Assembly (NCBI GenBank): GCA_947459185.1
Contig: CANHCU010000012.1
Coordinates: 1 to 52,130, forward strand
Source: Planctomycetaceae bacterium
GTDB taxonomy: Bacteria > Planctomycetota > Planctomycetia > Pirellulales > UBA1268
DNA length: 52,130 nucleotides
Reading direction: 5' to 3'
Under the pieces are notes generated by a model. It was not told the origin of the DNA, made no database searches, and saw only the letters and a list, made by a program, of their open reading frames with translations. A program made the position numbers and the translations under genes. Each line of letters begins with the position of its first letter. The first letter of the stretch is position 1. This document shows, in pieces, positions 8,900 to 17,340 of this stretch.

Positions 8900-9511
8900 A
8901 TGGCCAGCGAGACAGCTGCCGGCGATCCATCCACCGAACTCATGCTCCGCGTTCGCGACGGCGATGCCGTGGCCTTCGAGCACCTGGTGAACCTCTGGCA
9001 GAGCCGGCTGGTCACCCTCTTCCTGCACCACACCGGCGATCACTCCACCGCCGAAGACCTCGCTCAGGAGGTATTTCTGCGGGTCTACCGCTCCCGGGCG
9101 AACTACCAGCCCACCGCCAAATTCACCACCTGGGTCCATACGATCGCCAACAATGTCGCCAGCGACCTGCGACAGCGGTCGTATCGGCGGCGTGAATTTG
9201 GTGTGCCAGCGAACGTATCGGCCTCGTCCAGTGCGATCGGCCTGGAACAGATCGCGGTCGATGCCAGCGGGCTGATGCCGGCCCGACTCGCCGACCGCAC
9301 CGAACTGCAGGCCGTCGTACAGCAGGCACTCAGTACGCTCAACGAGCGGCAGCGGATGGCTGTGCTGCTGGCGAAGTTCGAACAGTGTTCCTACGAGGAG
9401 ATCGCGGCGGCCATGGACCTCACCGTGCCGGCCGTGAAGTCGCTCCTGTTTCGGGCGCGGGATCAGCTCCGCGAGGCGATCGCGCCCTACATGCAGGGGG
9501 ACCAGTCATGA
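8900..9511 (+). CDS. ECF-type RNA polymerase sigma factor
   Basis: This 203-residue protein has both sigma-70 regions of an extracytoplasmic-function factor. Region 2 spans about 27-90 (core STAEDLAQEVFLRVYR, then KFTTWVHTIANNVASDLRQR). Region 4 spans about 130-185 (LNERQRMAVLLAKFEQCS, then YEEIAAAMDLTVPAVKSLL and FRARDQLRE). It directs RNA polymerase to a specific promoter set, probably in response to an envelope or stress signal. The ATG overlaps no upstream gene. Its stop overlaps the next start by four bases (ATGA), so the two are translationally coupled. The downstream membrane protein is the likely regulator. The regulon is unknown. Confidence 0.93.
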   Translation: MASETAAGDPSTELMLRVRDGDAVAFEHLVNLWQSRLVTLFLHHTGDHSTAEDLAQEVFLRVYRSRANYQPTAKFTTWVHTIANNVASDLRQRSYRRREFGVPANVSASSSAIGLEQIAVDASGLMPARLADRTELQAVVQQALSTLNERQRMAVLLAKFEQCSYEEIAAAMDLTVPAVKSLLFRARDQLREAIAPYMQGDQS

Positions 9512-10668
9512 CCATGAAGCAGCCTGCGGAGAACGCAGCATCGCCGCGGGAGGCTCTGCCGACTCCCGTCAGCGACGCTGCCGCCACCGATCCCGCGCTC
9601 GCGCTGGCGGACGTCTGGGATCTGCTCGATGTGCTGCCCGCCGCAGCGGCCTCTCCCGACATGATGGCCTCCACCATCGAGATGGCGGCCGTGCCCGCCG
9701 GTGCGATGATTTCACGGACGGGTGGCGGCGCCACACCAGGCCGCGTCGGTCGACCCGCCCAGGCCGCAGCCTGGCCGTCGGTGTGGCAGTGGCTGCCCGG
9801 CGCGGCCCTCGTGCTCGCGTCGCTTCTCGCTGGCATCGCCGTGGGCAGGGCCACTGCACCGTCGCCCGAATCGGCCCTCCTGGCCAGTCTGCCGGTCGTG
9901 CAACACCTCGACCTGCTCCGCGAGGCGGGATCGGTGGCCTTTCTGGAGGCCGTGGCCAAGGGTGGCTACCCGCCGCCACGGCGGCCGCCGCCGGCGCAGT
10001 CGAAGGCAGACGTCCGCGAAGATGCGGCGGAATTTGATGCGGCGATCGCGGCGCTGCGGGCGGGCGGCGCGGTCACCACCGACCGCGAGACGGTGTCGTT
10101 GCGACGGGAAGAGGTGCTGCGGATGCCCGAGGCACAGCGGCGGCAGTTGGACCGTTCGGCCGAGATGTTTCAACGCCTGAATAGAGCCGACCGCAGCGAG
10201 CTGATCGACGTCGGTCGGGCACTGGCCGACCCCGGTCGCGAGCAGCTTCTCAAGGCGGCACGGCTCTGGCATGCGTGGGTGCAACTCCGCGATCCGGCCG
10301 ACCGTCGCGACATCATCGACCTCTCCGGAGAGGATCGGCTCGAGTGGCTCGACCGCTGGAGCCGGATCGATTCGCGTCAGGACGGCCGCGATGGCCGCGA
10401 TCCCATGCGGCCGTTCTATGACCGCGAGCGGGATCCTCGCCGCCGGCCTGCGCCCGAGTTTCAGCAGGGACCTCCGCAGTTGTGGCGGGATGATCATCCA
10501 CGTCCGCCGGGGCCCCCCCGGCCGCGCGGGCTAGGACCTGGCATGGGACCTGGCATGGGACCTGGCATGGGACCTGGCATGGGACCTGGCATGGGACCTG
10601 GCATGGGACCGCCCCTTAATGATCGAGGGCCTCCGCCTCCCGAAGAAACTCAAGCACCGCCGCGTTGA
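9508..10668 (+). CDS. Single-pass membrane protein, probable anti-sigma partner
   Basis: A 386-residue protein starts inside the stop codon of the sigma factor gene. The N-terminal 90 residues are acidic and hydrophilic, as in cytoplasmic anti-sigma domains, but I see no clear zinc-binding HxxxCxxC motif. One transmembrane helix lies at about 95-115 (WLPGAALVLASLLAGIAVG). The remainder is probably periplasmic: charged, Arg/Asp-rich helices (about 170-300), then a Pro/Arg-rich tail. The tail holds six GPGM repeats encoded by a 12-base tandem repeat (10534-10605). The role is inferred from operon position. The last 53 bases overlap the end of the convergent hydrolase gene. Confidence 0.65.
   Translation: MTMKQPAENAASPREALPTPVSDAAATDPALALADVWDLLDVLPAAAASPDMMASTIEMAAVPAGAMISRTGGGATPGRVGRPAQAAAWPSVWQWLPGAALVLASLLAGIAVGRATAPSPESALLASLPVVQHLDLLREAGSVAFLEAVAKGGYPPPRRPPPAQSKADVREDAAEFDAAIAALRAGGAVTTDRETVSLRREEVLRMPEAQRRQLDRSAEMFQRLNRADRSELIDVGRALADPGREQLLKAARLWHAWVQLRDPADRRDIIDLSGEDRLEWLDRWSRIDSRQDGRDGRDPMRPFYDRERDPRRRPAPEFQQGPPQLWRDDHPRPPGPPRPRGLGPGMGPGMGPGMGPGMGPGMGPGMGPPLNDRGPPPPEETQAPPR
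10534..10605 (+). repeat. 12-bp tandem repeat, six copies (coding GPGM)
   Basis: GGACCTGGCATG is repeated six times without a mismatch inside the C-terminal tail of the membrane protein gene. Each unit is four codons, so changes in copy number keep the frame. Perfect identity at the DNA level suggests recent expansion by slippage. Confidence 0.9.
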
Positions 10669-11440
10669 ACACGTTTGGTGTTTCCAGCGGCGTCATGTGG
10701 CCCGTATGGGGCACGATCAGGAGCCGGGCTTCGGGGATGATCTCCTCGGCGCGGATGAGGCATGCAGGCGGCGTGATCTGATCGTCGGCACCCACCACCA
10801 GCAGCGTGGGCACGCTGCATTCCCGCATCGCCTCGGTCATGTCGGGCCGCGCAGCCAGCGCGGCCAGCGCCGCGACGATCGTGCTCACCGGCTGCTCGTT
10901 GATCAGGCCACGAAGCAGGGCCTCGATCTCAAGTCGCCGTGGCATCTCGCGTGCCTCGGTCACCGGTGCGAGGAGCCGGGGGACCATCGCCTCGGCCACG
11001 ATCTCCGTGCCGAGCCGCCGCACACTGCCGGCCAGATCGGCCCGCGCCGCCCGCGCCTCGGGCGTATCGGCTTCGAGCTTCGTATCGACGAGCACGAGCG
11101 AGTGGACCCGCTCCGGATGGCGGATCGCGACATGCTGGGCGACATAGCCGCCCATCGAACAGCCGCAGATGATCGCCGGCTCATCCACATGAAGTGCATC
11201 GAGGATTGCCACCGCGTCGTCGGCGAGCTGCTCGATGCTCGCCGGGTCGCCGGCCGCGTGGCTGCCGCCGAAGCCACGCTGGTCGGGCATGATCAGCCGG
11301 AGGTGTTCGGCCAGCGGCTCCTGCGCCGACCACATGCGGTGGTCGAGCGGAAAGGCATGCAGCAAGAGCATGGGTCGGCCGCGGCCACGAGTGTGGACAG
11401 CGAGGCTGACATCGGGCAGCGCGAGATGGTGGGTGTGCAT
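10616..11440 (-). CDS. Alpha/beta-fold hydrolase
   Basis: A 274-residue protein of the alpha/beta hydrolase superfamily. The oxyanion region is LLLHAFPLDHRMW (about 26-37). The nucleophile elbow GCSMGG carries Ser95, the acid is probably Asp220 in VVGADDQITPP, and the base is His248 in PHTGHMTPLE. The size and the HAFPLDHRMW block resemble esterases and 3-oxoadipate enol-lactonase-like members, but the substrate cannot be told. The ATG at 11438-11440 starts MHTHHLALPD; the longer open frame reads through a REP element and is unlikely. A TATCAT hexamer (11449-11454, minus) sits so close that the mRNA may be almost leaderless. Its 3' end overlaps the convergent upstream gene. Confidence 0.85.
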   Translation of the reverse strand: MHTHHLALPDVSLAVHTRGRGRPMLLLHAFPLDHRMWSAQEPLAEHLRLIMPDQRGFGGSHAAGDPASIEQLADDAVAILDALHVDEPAIICGCSMGGYVAQHVAIRHPERVHSLVLVDTKLEADTPEARAARADLAGSVRRLGTEIVAEAMVPRLLAPVTEAREMPRRLEIEALLRGLINEQPVSTIVAALAALAARPDMTEAMRECSVPTLLVVGADDQITPPACLIRAEEIIPEARLLIVPHTGHMTPLETPNVFNAAVLEFLREAEALDH

Positions 11441-11464
11441 GAGGACTAATGATACGCAATCGCG

Positions 11465-11577
11465 TTGGCCGGATTCCGTCGCTGACGCTCCGGGAATGCA
11501 TATCATCCCACGTGCCATGCGGATCCGGGAAAAGCCCAACGACCCGGTGTCCCCGGACTTCCGTCCGGGGCTTTTTG
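11465..11577. repeat. Pair of REP-like palindromes
   Basis: One element (about 11465-11506) has the CGTCGCTGACGCTCCGG pattern followed by AATGCAT. The second (11534-11577) has the block GCCCAACGACCCGGTGTC followed by a CCCCGGAC/GTCCGGGG hairpin and CTTTTTG. The second block recurs almost unchanged at 13669-13711 and 29344-29387. Both lie in the spacer between two minus-strand genes. The hairpin plus short T-run could also act as a weak terminator. Confidence 0.75.
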
Positions 11578-11615
11578 TGAAACCACGCGTCGGGCTTGCA
11601 TGGCGGATCGCAGGA

Positions 11616-13502
11616 TCACTTCGCCTGGAAGCGGGCGAGATTCTTGCGGATCGTGCGGTTGTGCGGTTCCTGCCGCAAGGCAAGCGTCTGTGTCCGCGTC
11701 GCCGCGGCCTTGTTGCCCGCTGCCGCCTGGCAGTGGGCCAGCGTGTCGAGATAGCTCGAACTGTCGAAACTCTTCACGAGCGACAGCTTGGAATAGCGGG
11801 TGGCCTTCTGGAGGTCGCCCTCCGTGTTGGCCACGAGCCATGCATACTCGTTGTAGCCGTTGGTGTCGTCGGGAACTGCCTGGATCTCGTTGTCGATCTG
11901 CTCGAGCGCCCGCCGGATTCGCGCCACCGCGTCTGCCTTCTGCACGGGCGTGTTGTCGGGCAGCGTGTAGAGACCGATCAGGGCATCGACATCCTTGGCG
12001 TACGCCCGCAGCGAATCGTCGATCGCCTTGCGCCGCGCGGCGGCATCGCCGCGAAGGGCGGCCGCACACGATTCGAAGTAGTGCATCCGCGATCGGATCG
12101 ACCGCGGGTCGCGGCCCACCTGCTGCAGAATCGGGTCGCCTCCTTCATCCCCCTTGCCATCGTTCTTGCCGGCGCCCTTGCCCTTGCGTCCCTCCAGCAG
12201 GCGACGGAGACAGGCGGCGGCCTCGTCTTCCCGCTCCTGGTCGTGCAGGAATTCGGCGTACATGATCGCGGCGAGCGCAAACTGCGCGGCCGGGGTCTGA
12301 GGATTGTCAACGAGTGTTGCATATTCACGATTGGCCCAGTCGGTCGCGCCCCACTTCGAGAGCAGGATCGCCGTCTGCAGCCGGTCAACGAACTCGGCGT
12401 TTGTGCCGGCGGTCTGCGCGAAGGCCGCTGCGGCGAGCGTGTCGGCTTTTGGATCGTCGTGGCGGGCCTTCTCGGCGACCGCGGCGGCGTAGCCCACGAG
12501 CGCGTCGCTGCGGATCAGTTCGGGACGATCGTCCGCGAGCAGGTCAACCGCCTCGGGAAGCCCGCGTTCGACCAGCCAGACCAGCATCCCGGCCGCCTCC
12601 TCAGCTGCGGTGGCTGCGTCTTTATCCTTTCCAGGATCGAAGCAGGCCTGCAGCAGCCGCTGCGACTCGGCCATAGCCGCATCGCGTTTGCCAGCCGCCA
12701 GCAGCAACTGGATCTGGCACCGCTGGAAGATCCGCAGCGTGGTCTCGCCGATCGTGCCAGACGTGGACGCATCACCGGCAGGCCCCGGTCCGCCGCCGCC
12801 GGCCGCCTCGGCACCGGCCCCGTCGGCAACAGGGCCGGCGAGCTGCGTGAGTGCCCCGGCCGCATCGGCCAAAGGCTGCTCTTGCGCGGGCCCCGAGGCT
12901 GCGGATGAGAACGCGACCACAGACCGCAGGAAGGCTGCCGCCGGCCGCGTGCTGGCGCCGAGTCCCGCTGCGATGCGGCCCCGCATGCTGCCCCAGGCCG
13001 GGTCATTCGGCTGCCATTCGCGGGCGAGCAGGGCGGCTGCCACGCGGGAGCCCAACGGAGAGCGATCGAGCCGCACGATGCGGGCGAGGGCCTCGATGCC
13101 GCCATCGTCATCAACCCGCAGGAGCCTGTGCATCACCTGCACGCGTTCCGCAAAACTCTTTCGCTTGAATTTCCCGAGCAGCTTCGAGACCTCGGGCGGG
13201 TCGCGTTCGGTGTCGAGGGGAATCGTGTCAACGAGCCAGCGGGCCCGCAGTGCGATCTCCAGATCGTCGCTCACTTCCGCGGCGGCCAGCAACGGATCGA
13301 CCGCCGCTGCACCGAGGGCGTTGAGCTGTGCCGCGGCGGCCTCCCGCTCGTCGTAGTCGGCGGCGCCCAGGCCTTCCACGAGCGCGCTGATCTCGGCGGC
13401 CGAGAGCTGTCCGGCGGCGTGGGCCCACGACGGTGCGAAACAGAGGCCCGCGGCCAGGATGCCGACACAAGTCCAGAGGCGTAGCGAGTCGGATGTCCTC
13501 AT
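11616..13502 (-). CDS. Secreted HEAT/TPR-like repeat protein of unknown function
   Basis: A 628-residue protein. From the ATG at 13500-13502 it has a clean signal peptide of about 30 residues (basic MRTSDSLRLW, then CVGILAAGLCFAP, then SWAHA-A). Residues about 35-190 are Ala/Leu-rich paired helices that look like HEAT repeats (LVEGLGAADYDEREAAAAQL, LARIVRLDRSPLGSRVAAAL). A Gly/Ala/Pro spacer follows near 245. The second half is TPR-like (YAEFLHDQEREDEAAACLRR, YNEYAWLVANTEGDLQKATR, YLDTLAHCQAAAGNKAAATR). No catalytic motif is visible, so a scaffold role in the periplasm is the simplest guess. A longer upstream start would begin inside a REP element and is rejected. Confidence 0.75.
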   Translation of the reverse strand: MRTSDSLRLWTCVGILAAGLCFAPSWAHAAGQLSAAEISALVEGLGAADYDEREAAAAQLNALGAAAVDPLLAAAEVSDDLEIALRARWLVDTIPLDTERDPPEVSKLLGKFKRKSFAERVQVMHRLLRVDDDGGIEALARIVRLDRSPLGSRVAAALLAREWQPNDPAWGSMRGRIAAGLGASTRPAAAFLRSVVAFSSAASGPAQEQPLADAAGALTQLAGPVADGAGAEAAGGGGPGPAGDASTSGTIGETTLRIFQRCQIQLLLAAGKRDAAMAESQRLLQACFDPGKDKDAATAAEEAAGMLVWLVERGLPEAVDLLADDRPELIRSDALVGYAAAVAEKARHDDPKADTLAAAAFAQTAGTNAEFVDRLQTAILLSKWGATDWANREYATLVDNPQTPAAQFALAAIMYAEFLHDQEREDEAAACLRRLLEGRKGKGAGKNDGKGDEGGDPILQQVGRDPRSIRSRMHYFESCAAALRGDAAARRKAIDDSLRAYAKDVDALIGLYTLPDNTPVQKADAVARIRRALEQIDNEIQAVPDDTNGYNEYAWLVANTEGDLQKATRYSKLSLVKSFDSSSYLDTLAHCQAAAGNKAAATRTQTLALRQEPHNRTIRKNLARFQAK

Positions 13503-13559
13503 GACATCCAGCCTACGACGGCCGGGGATGCCGGTGCAAATGGTGGGCAAGGTATGAAC

Positions 13560-13770
13560 ACAATCCCGTCGCTTCCGCGCAGGGCTTTTGTTTCCATACA
13601 AGCCCCCGGCGGAAGCCGGGGGACTCCGGGAATGAATACCATCCTGCTTGCGATGATGGCCCGGGCTTGCCCAACGACCCGGTGTCCCCGGACTTCCGTC
13701 CGGGGCTTGTATTGGATGTGGCCGAGTGTGTTCTTGGAATACAAGCCCCCAGCGTCACCCGGGGGATCTC
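13560..13770. repeat. REP-like cluster with inverted copies
   Basis: Four elements fill this spacer: CGTCGCTTCCGC type (13560-13590), the AAGCCCCCGGCGG palindrome (13598-13630), the opposite orientation beginning GCCCAACGACCCGGTGTC (13669-13711), and an inverted degenerate copy (13740-13770) that touches the pyrE stop codon. Alternating orientation is the arrangement of bacterial interspersed mosaic elements. An identical-looking inverted pair lies at 29344-29441. Confidence 0.8.
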
Positions 13771-14353
13771 ATTCCGGCTCTAGCCCGAGATCGCGGATTG
13801 TCACGAGAGACTCAAGCGGGATGCCGCGGGCAGCAAACGCGTCCTTCGCACCGGCCAACCGGTCGATCACCGTCACCACCCGCTCGACGACGAGGCCGAA
13901 TTCGTGCACCCGGTCGATCGCGAGCAGCGACGAACCGCCCGTCGTGGTCACGTCTTCCACGATCACCACCCGCTGGCCCGGCTCCACCGGCCCCTCCACA
14001 TACTTCTTCGTGCCATGGTCCTTCGGCTCCTTGCGGACCATGAACCCCTTGAGCGGCAGCCCTTCGACACCCGCCATCGTGATCACGGCACTGGTGATCG
14101 GGTCGGCGCCGATCGACATGCCGCCCACGGCCGCCGGCAGGGAGCCGAGCGATCGCAGGCGTTCGAGGATCGCTCGTCCCACGAGCATGGCGCCGTGGGC
14201 GTCGAGCACCACCTGCTTGGCGTCGAGATAAAAGCTCGCCTCGCGGCCCGAGGCAAGCCGGAAGGTGCCGCGTTTCAGGGCTTTGGTCTCGACCAGACCG
14301 ATGAGTTCGCGGATGACGGGCGAGGCGGTGGCTGTCTGGTGGGGAGTGTTCAT
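13769..14353 (-). CDS. pyrE: Orotate phosphoribosyltransferase
   Basis: This enzyme joins orotate and PRPP to give orotidine 5'-phosphate in pyrimidine synthesis. The 194-residue length is normal. The PRPP-binding loop is VVIVEDVTTTGGS at residues 129-141, with the preceding FMVRKEPKDHGTKKYVEG flexible loop (about 104-121) carrying the catalytic lysines. An earlier block FRLASGREASFYLDAKQ binds orotate in the family. Other pyrimidine genes are not adjacent. A TATATA hexamer at 14364-14369 lies so close to the ATG that the transcript may be nearly leaderless. It is divergent from the NfeD operon. Confidence 0.95.
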   Translation of the reverse strand: MNTPHQTATASPVIRELIGLVETKALKRGTFRLASGREASFYLDAKQVVLDAHGAMLVGRAILERLRSLGSLPAAVGGMSIGADPITSAVITMAGVEGLPLKGFMVRKEPKDHGTKKYVEGPVEPGQRVVIVEDVTTTGGSSLLAIDRVHEFGLVVERVVTVIDRLAGAKDAFAARGIPLESLVTIRDLGLEPE

Positions 14354-14363
14354 ACCGAATCAC

Positions 14364-14369
14364 TATATA
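14364..14369 (-). promoter_or_regulatory. Probable -10 element of pyrE
   Basis: On the minus strand the sequence reads TTATATAGTG. TATATA matches TATAAT at four or five positions depending on the register, and it is a rare AT-rich island in this GC-rich region. It sits 10 bases upstream of the pyrE ATG. No -35 consensus lies 16-18 bases further up. Confidence 0.35.
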
Positions 14370-14385
14370 ACAGGAGAGAGACTTT

Positions 14386-14413
14386 TTGACTCCCCGACGC
14401 ATGGTCTTAGAAT
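14386..14413 (+). promoter_or_regulatory. Sigma-70 promoter of the NfeD-flotillin operon
   Basis: TTGACT (14386-14391) and TAGAAT (14408-14413) are each one base off consensus and separated by 16 bases. The predicted start near 14420 lies downstream of the TTG (14386) and ATG (14401) codons of the open frame. It therefore supports ATG 14455 as the translation start of the first gene. Confidence 0.6.
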
Positions 14414-14454
14414 TCGGGGGTGTTTTTCTCGGCCCAGCGCTTTCAAGGCCAGCG

Positions 14455-16641
14455 ATGCGTCACCGACGGGTGGTTTCTCCGATCCAACTCGTCCCCAGCC
14501 ATTGCTGTCGGGCATGGCGGGCATGCCATGCATGGCTCGTGTGTGTCGCAGCGCTGGTGGCGGCCTTCGTGCCGGTCCGGGCGGCCGTCGCGGTGGAGGC
14601 CGTGGCCGTCGAGGTGAGGCTGCCGATCACCGGCACCCGCGATACCCAGGTGGAAGCGGCCATCCTGCGGCAACTCGATCGTCTCAAGCGTGGCAACGAA
14701 CGCGGCGTGCTCGTGCTGCGATTCGATCCGGCCGAGGATGGGCGGAGCGGGGGGAGTGATTTCGGCCGGTCGCTCGAACTGGCGAGGTTCCTCTGCGATG
14801 GCCGGCTCGCCGGGATCAAGACGGTGGCCTTTCTGCCCGCCGGCGCCACCGGCCACGCCGTGCTCGTGGCGTTGGCCTGTGAGGAGATCGTAATGGCGGC
14901 CGACGCCGTGCTCGGCCCGGCCAACGCCGATGAGCCGGCGGTTGATGACGCGATGCGGGCGGCCTACGTGCAGATCGCGACCCGTCGGCGGACGGTGCCG
15001 CCGGCCGTGGCGGTGGCACTGCTCGATCCGGCAGCCACGGTGACCCGCGTCTCCACCGACGATGGTGAGCAGTTCGTCGCCGCTCGGGACGTAGAGGCAA
15101 TCAGGCAGAAGTCTGCGGTGCTCGACGTCGAAGAACTCACGCCCGTGCCGCTGGCCCTCACCGGCCGCCGGGCCCGCGAACTTGGCTTCGTGCGGATGCT
15201 CGCGAAGACGCCGGCCGACCTGGCGAGGAGCCTGGGGGTCGATGAACGTGTGCTCGCCATCGATCCGTCGCTCGACGGCGGCTGGAAGGCGGCGCAGATT
15301 GTGCTCGCCGGGCCGATCACAGCCGACTCTGTGGCGCGGGCGCGGCAGCAGATCGAGCGGGCCGTCGCCGATGGCGTCAACTTCCTCTGCCTCCGTGTCG
15401 ATTCGGCCGGCGGCAGTCCCGAGCAGAGTCTCGTGCTCGCCAATCGCCTGGCCGCACTCGATCCGGCGCGGGTGCGGACGGTGGCCTATGTGCCCAGGCA
15501 GGCCCGCGGCGATGCGGCGCTTGTGGCGCTGGCCTGCGACGAACTCGTGATGCATCCTGACGCCGTGCTGGGGGGCGAGGGAGATGCCGCCATCGGTGGC
15601 CGACAGGCAGCCGCAGTAGCCGCCTCATGGCGGGAGGGGGTGGCCAAACAGCGGGAGCGAGCCTGGTCGCTCCCCGTGGCGGCGGTCGTGCCCGGCGTTG
15701 TCGTGGAGCAGGCGACCCAGCAGGGAACAGGCCGTGTCGAATATTTTTCGCAGGAAGAACTGGCGGCGCGGGACGATCGCGATTCATGGACCGTCGGGGC
15801 GAAAGTTGGCACCGGGCCGATTCAGCTCACCGGCCGTTCGGCGGAATCGCTCGGGCTGGTGACTCACGCGGTGGATGGCTTTGACGGGCTCGTGAAGGCC
15901 TACGGGCTCACCGGCGACATCGCGCTCTCCGAGCCCGGTTGGGCTGATCGGCTGCTCGACGCGCTTGCGAGCCCTGGGCTGGCCTGGCTGCTCCTGTTGA
16001 TCGGCGGCGCCGGGCTCTACATCGAGCTTCACACGCCCGGCTTCGGACTCGGCGGCTTCGTGTCGATGGTGGCATTCATCGTCTACTTCTGGAGCCAATA
16101 CCTGCACGGCACGAGCGGCTGGCTGGAGGTGATGCTGTTTCTGGCCGGGCTCTTCTGCCTGGCGGCCGAGATCTTCGTGCTGCCCGGCTTCGGCGTGCTC
16201 GGCCTGGGCGGGGGCGTGCTCCTGATCGCATCGCTGGTGCTGGCAAGTCAGTCGTTCGTGCTACCGGCCAACGACTACCAGATCCGGCAGCTGCAGTGGT
16301 CGCTCCTGGGAATTCTGGGAGCCGCCGTCGGCGTGTCGCTCCTCGGGGTGCTTCTGCGGCGGTGGCTACCCTCCACGCCCGTGCTGCGGAACGTGCTGCT
16401 CGAGCCGCCTGCCGTGGCCGACGACACGCTCGAAGAGGAGGGCCTCGAAGCGCTCGTCGGCATGGAAGGCATGACGACCACGAGGCTCGCCCCCGCGGGC
16501 AAGGCGCGGATCGATGGCCGGGTTCGCGAGGTGACCAGCGACGATTCCCTTGTCGAGCCGGGCACCGCTGTTCGTGTCGTCGATGTCCGCGGTGGACGCC
16601 TGCTCGTGGAGCCACTCGTGCGGCCGAGTGCGTCGCTATGA
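14455..16641 (+). CDS. Long NfeD-family membrane protein with two degenerate ClpP-like domains
   Basis: A 728-residue protein. Long NfeD proteins pair a ClpP/SppA-like serine-protease domain with membrane helices and a C-terminal OB fold, and act with flotillins. The order here is a signal/anchor segment (about 23-45), a first ClpP-like domain (about 50-270), a second (about 275-480, motif LRVDSAGGSPEQS), four to five membrane helices (about 507-615), and an OB-like NfeD tail from about 665. Where active members have a Ser in an AxSAG block, both domains read differently (GHAVLVALACEEIVM and GDAALVALACDELVM), so proteolysis is probably lost. ATG 14455 has AAGG six bases upstream and lies after the predicted promoter; TTG 14386, with AGGAGAG before it, is the alternative. 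The stop overlaps the next gene. Confidence 0.85.
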   Translation: MRHRRVVSPIQLVPSHCCRAWRACHAWLVCVAALVAAFVPVRAAVAVEAVAVEVRLPITGTRDTQVEAAILRQLDRLKRGNERGVLVLRFDPAEDGRSGGSDFGRSLELARFLCDGRLAGIKTVAFLPAGATGHAVLVALACEEIVMAADAVLGPANADEPAVDDAMRAAYVQIATRRRTVPPAVAVALLDPAATVTRVSTDDGEQFVAARDVEAIRQKSAVLDVEELTPVPLALTGRRARELGFVRMLAKTPADLARSLGVDERVLAIDPSLDGGWKAAQIVLAGPITADSVARARQQIERAVADGVNFLCLRVDSAGGSPEQSLVLANRLAALDPARVRTVAYVPRQARGDAALVALACDELVMHPDAVLGGEGDAAIGGRQAAAVAASWREGVAKQRERAWSLPVAAVVPGVVVEQATQQGTGRVEYFSQEELAARDDRDSWTVGAKVGTGPIQLTGRSAESLGLVTHAVDGFDGLVKAYGLTGDIALSEPGWADRLLDALASPGLAWLLLLIGGAGLYIELHTPGFGLGGFVSMVAFIVYFWSQYLHGTSGWLEVMLFLAGLFCLAAEIFVLPGFGVLGLGGGVLLIASLVLASQSFVLPANDYQIRQLQWSLLGILGAAVGVSLLGVLLRRWLPSTPVLRNVLLEPPAVADDTLEEEGLEALVGMEGMTTTRLAPAGKARIDGRVREVTSDDSLVEPGTAVRVVDVRGGRLLVEPLVRPSASL

Positions 16642-17267
16642 TCTCGCTGCTGTGGGTCATCGCGCTCCTGCTCCTGGGCCTTGGCGTGATGGCGCTCGAG
16701 GTGTTCGTGCCGTCGGGCGGCATTCTCGGCTTCGTGAGCATCGCGGCCCTTGTCGCCGGCGTCGCGACGGCTTTTCTGGAGCAGGGGGCCGCGGCCGGCA
16801 TGGCGAGTCTGGCGGTGGTCGTGCTGGCGGTGCCCGCGGTGTTGGCGCTGGCGTTTCGCTGGTTTCCCGAGACGCCGCTGGGCCGGCGCGTGCTGCCACC
16901 GGCGCCCGAAAGCGCGGATGTGTTGCCCGATCTGGAGCGGCGGCGGCATGTCCGTGAACTGGTGGGGCACACGGGTCACGCCGTGAGCGAACTGCTGCCA
17001 TGGGGTCGCGTGGAAATTGATGGCGAAACAGTGGACGCCATGAGCGAGGGCGGGCCGATCGAGGCCGAGGCCGCCATCGAGGCGGTCGGCGTGCAGGGAA
17101 CCGCCCTGGTCGTACGGCCCGCGGCGTCGCGGCCCGCGGCGCCGGTGCTGCCGATTCCTCCGGTCGCAAGGGCAGCAGCGGAAAATCAGCCCGTACACGG
17201 CGAATCCGCCCTCTCTCCAACGCTTGAGGATTTTGAGTTTGACGGGCTCGACCCCCCGGCCGCTTGA
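16638..17267 (+). CDS. Short NfeD-family membrane protein
   Basis: A 209-residue protein that starts inside the stop of the long NfeD gene (ATGA overlap). Hydrophobic helices fill residues 3-25, 30-50 and 53-70 (LLWVIALLLLGLGVMALEVF, GILGFVSIAALVAGVATAF). A soluble domain follows (about 105-165), with HTGHAVSELLPWGRVEIDGE typical of the NfeD OB fold (pattern G..G.A...L.P.G...i.G). The last 45 residues are Pro/Ala-rich. The likely role is a membrane partner of the flotillin encoded next, in membrane microdomain organisation. Confidence 0.85.
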   Translation: MISLLWVIALLLLGLGVMALEVFVPSGGILGFVSIAALVAGVATAFLEQGAAAGMASLAVVVLAVPAVLALAFRWFPETPLGRRVLPPAPESADVLPDLERRRHVRELVGHTGHAVSELLPWGRVEIDGETVDAMSEGGPIEAEAAIEAVGVQGTALVVRPAASRPAAPVLPIPPVARAAAENQPVHGESALSPTLEDFEFDGLDPPAA

Positions 17268-17340
17268 CCGCAGCCCACCCCGGAACAACGCTACAGTCAG
17301 TTGCGTCCCATCCCCTTGAACGTCCGTTGGAGCGTCCTCG

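Noticed and set aside
8578-9033. N-terminal extension of uvrA by 152 codons
   Set aside because: It would cross the tRNA-Ala gene and its promoter, and UvrA homology begins at the ATG at 8577.
11441-11683. N-terminal extension of the alpha/beta hydrolase
   Set aside because: The extension translates a REP palindrome (KSPGRKSGD-like) and has no start signals; the hydrolase fold starts at 11440.
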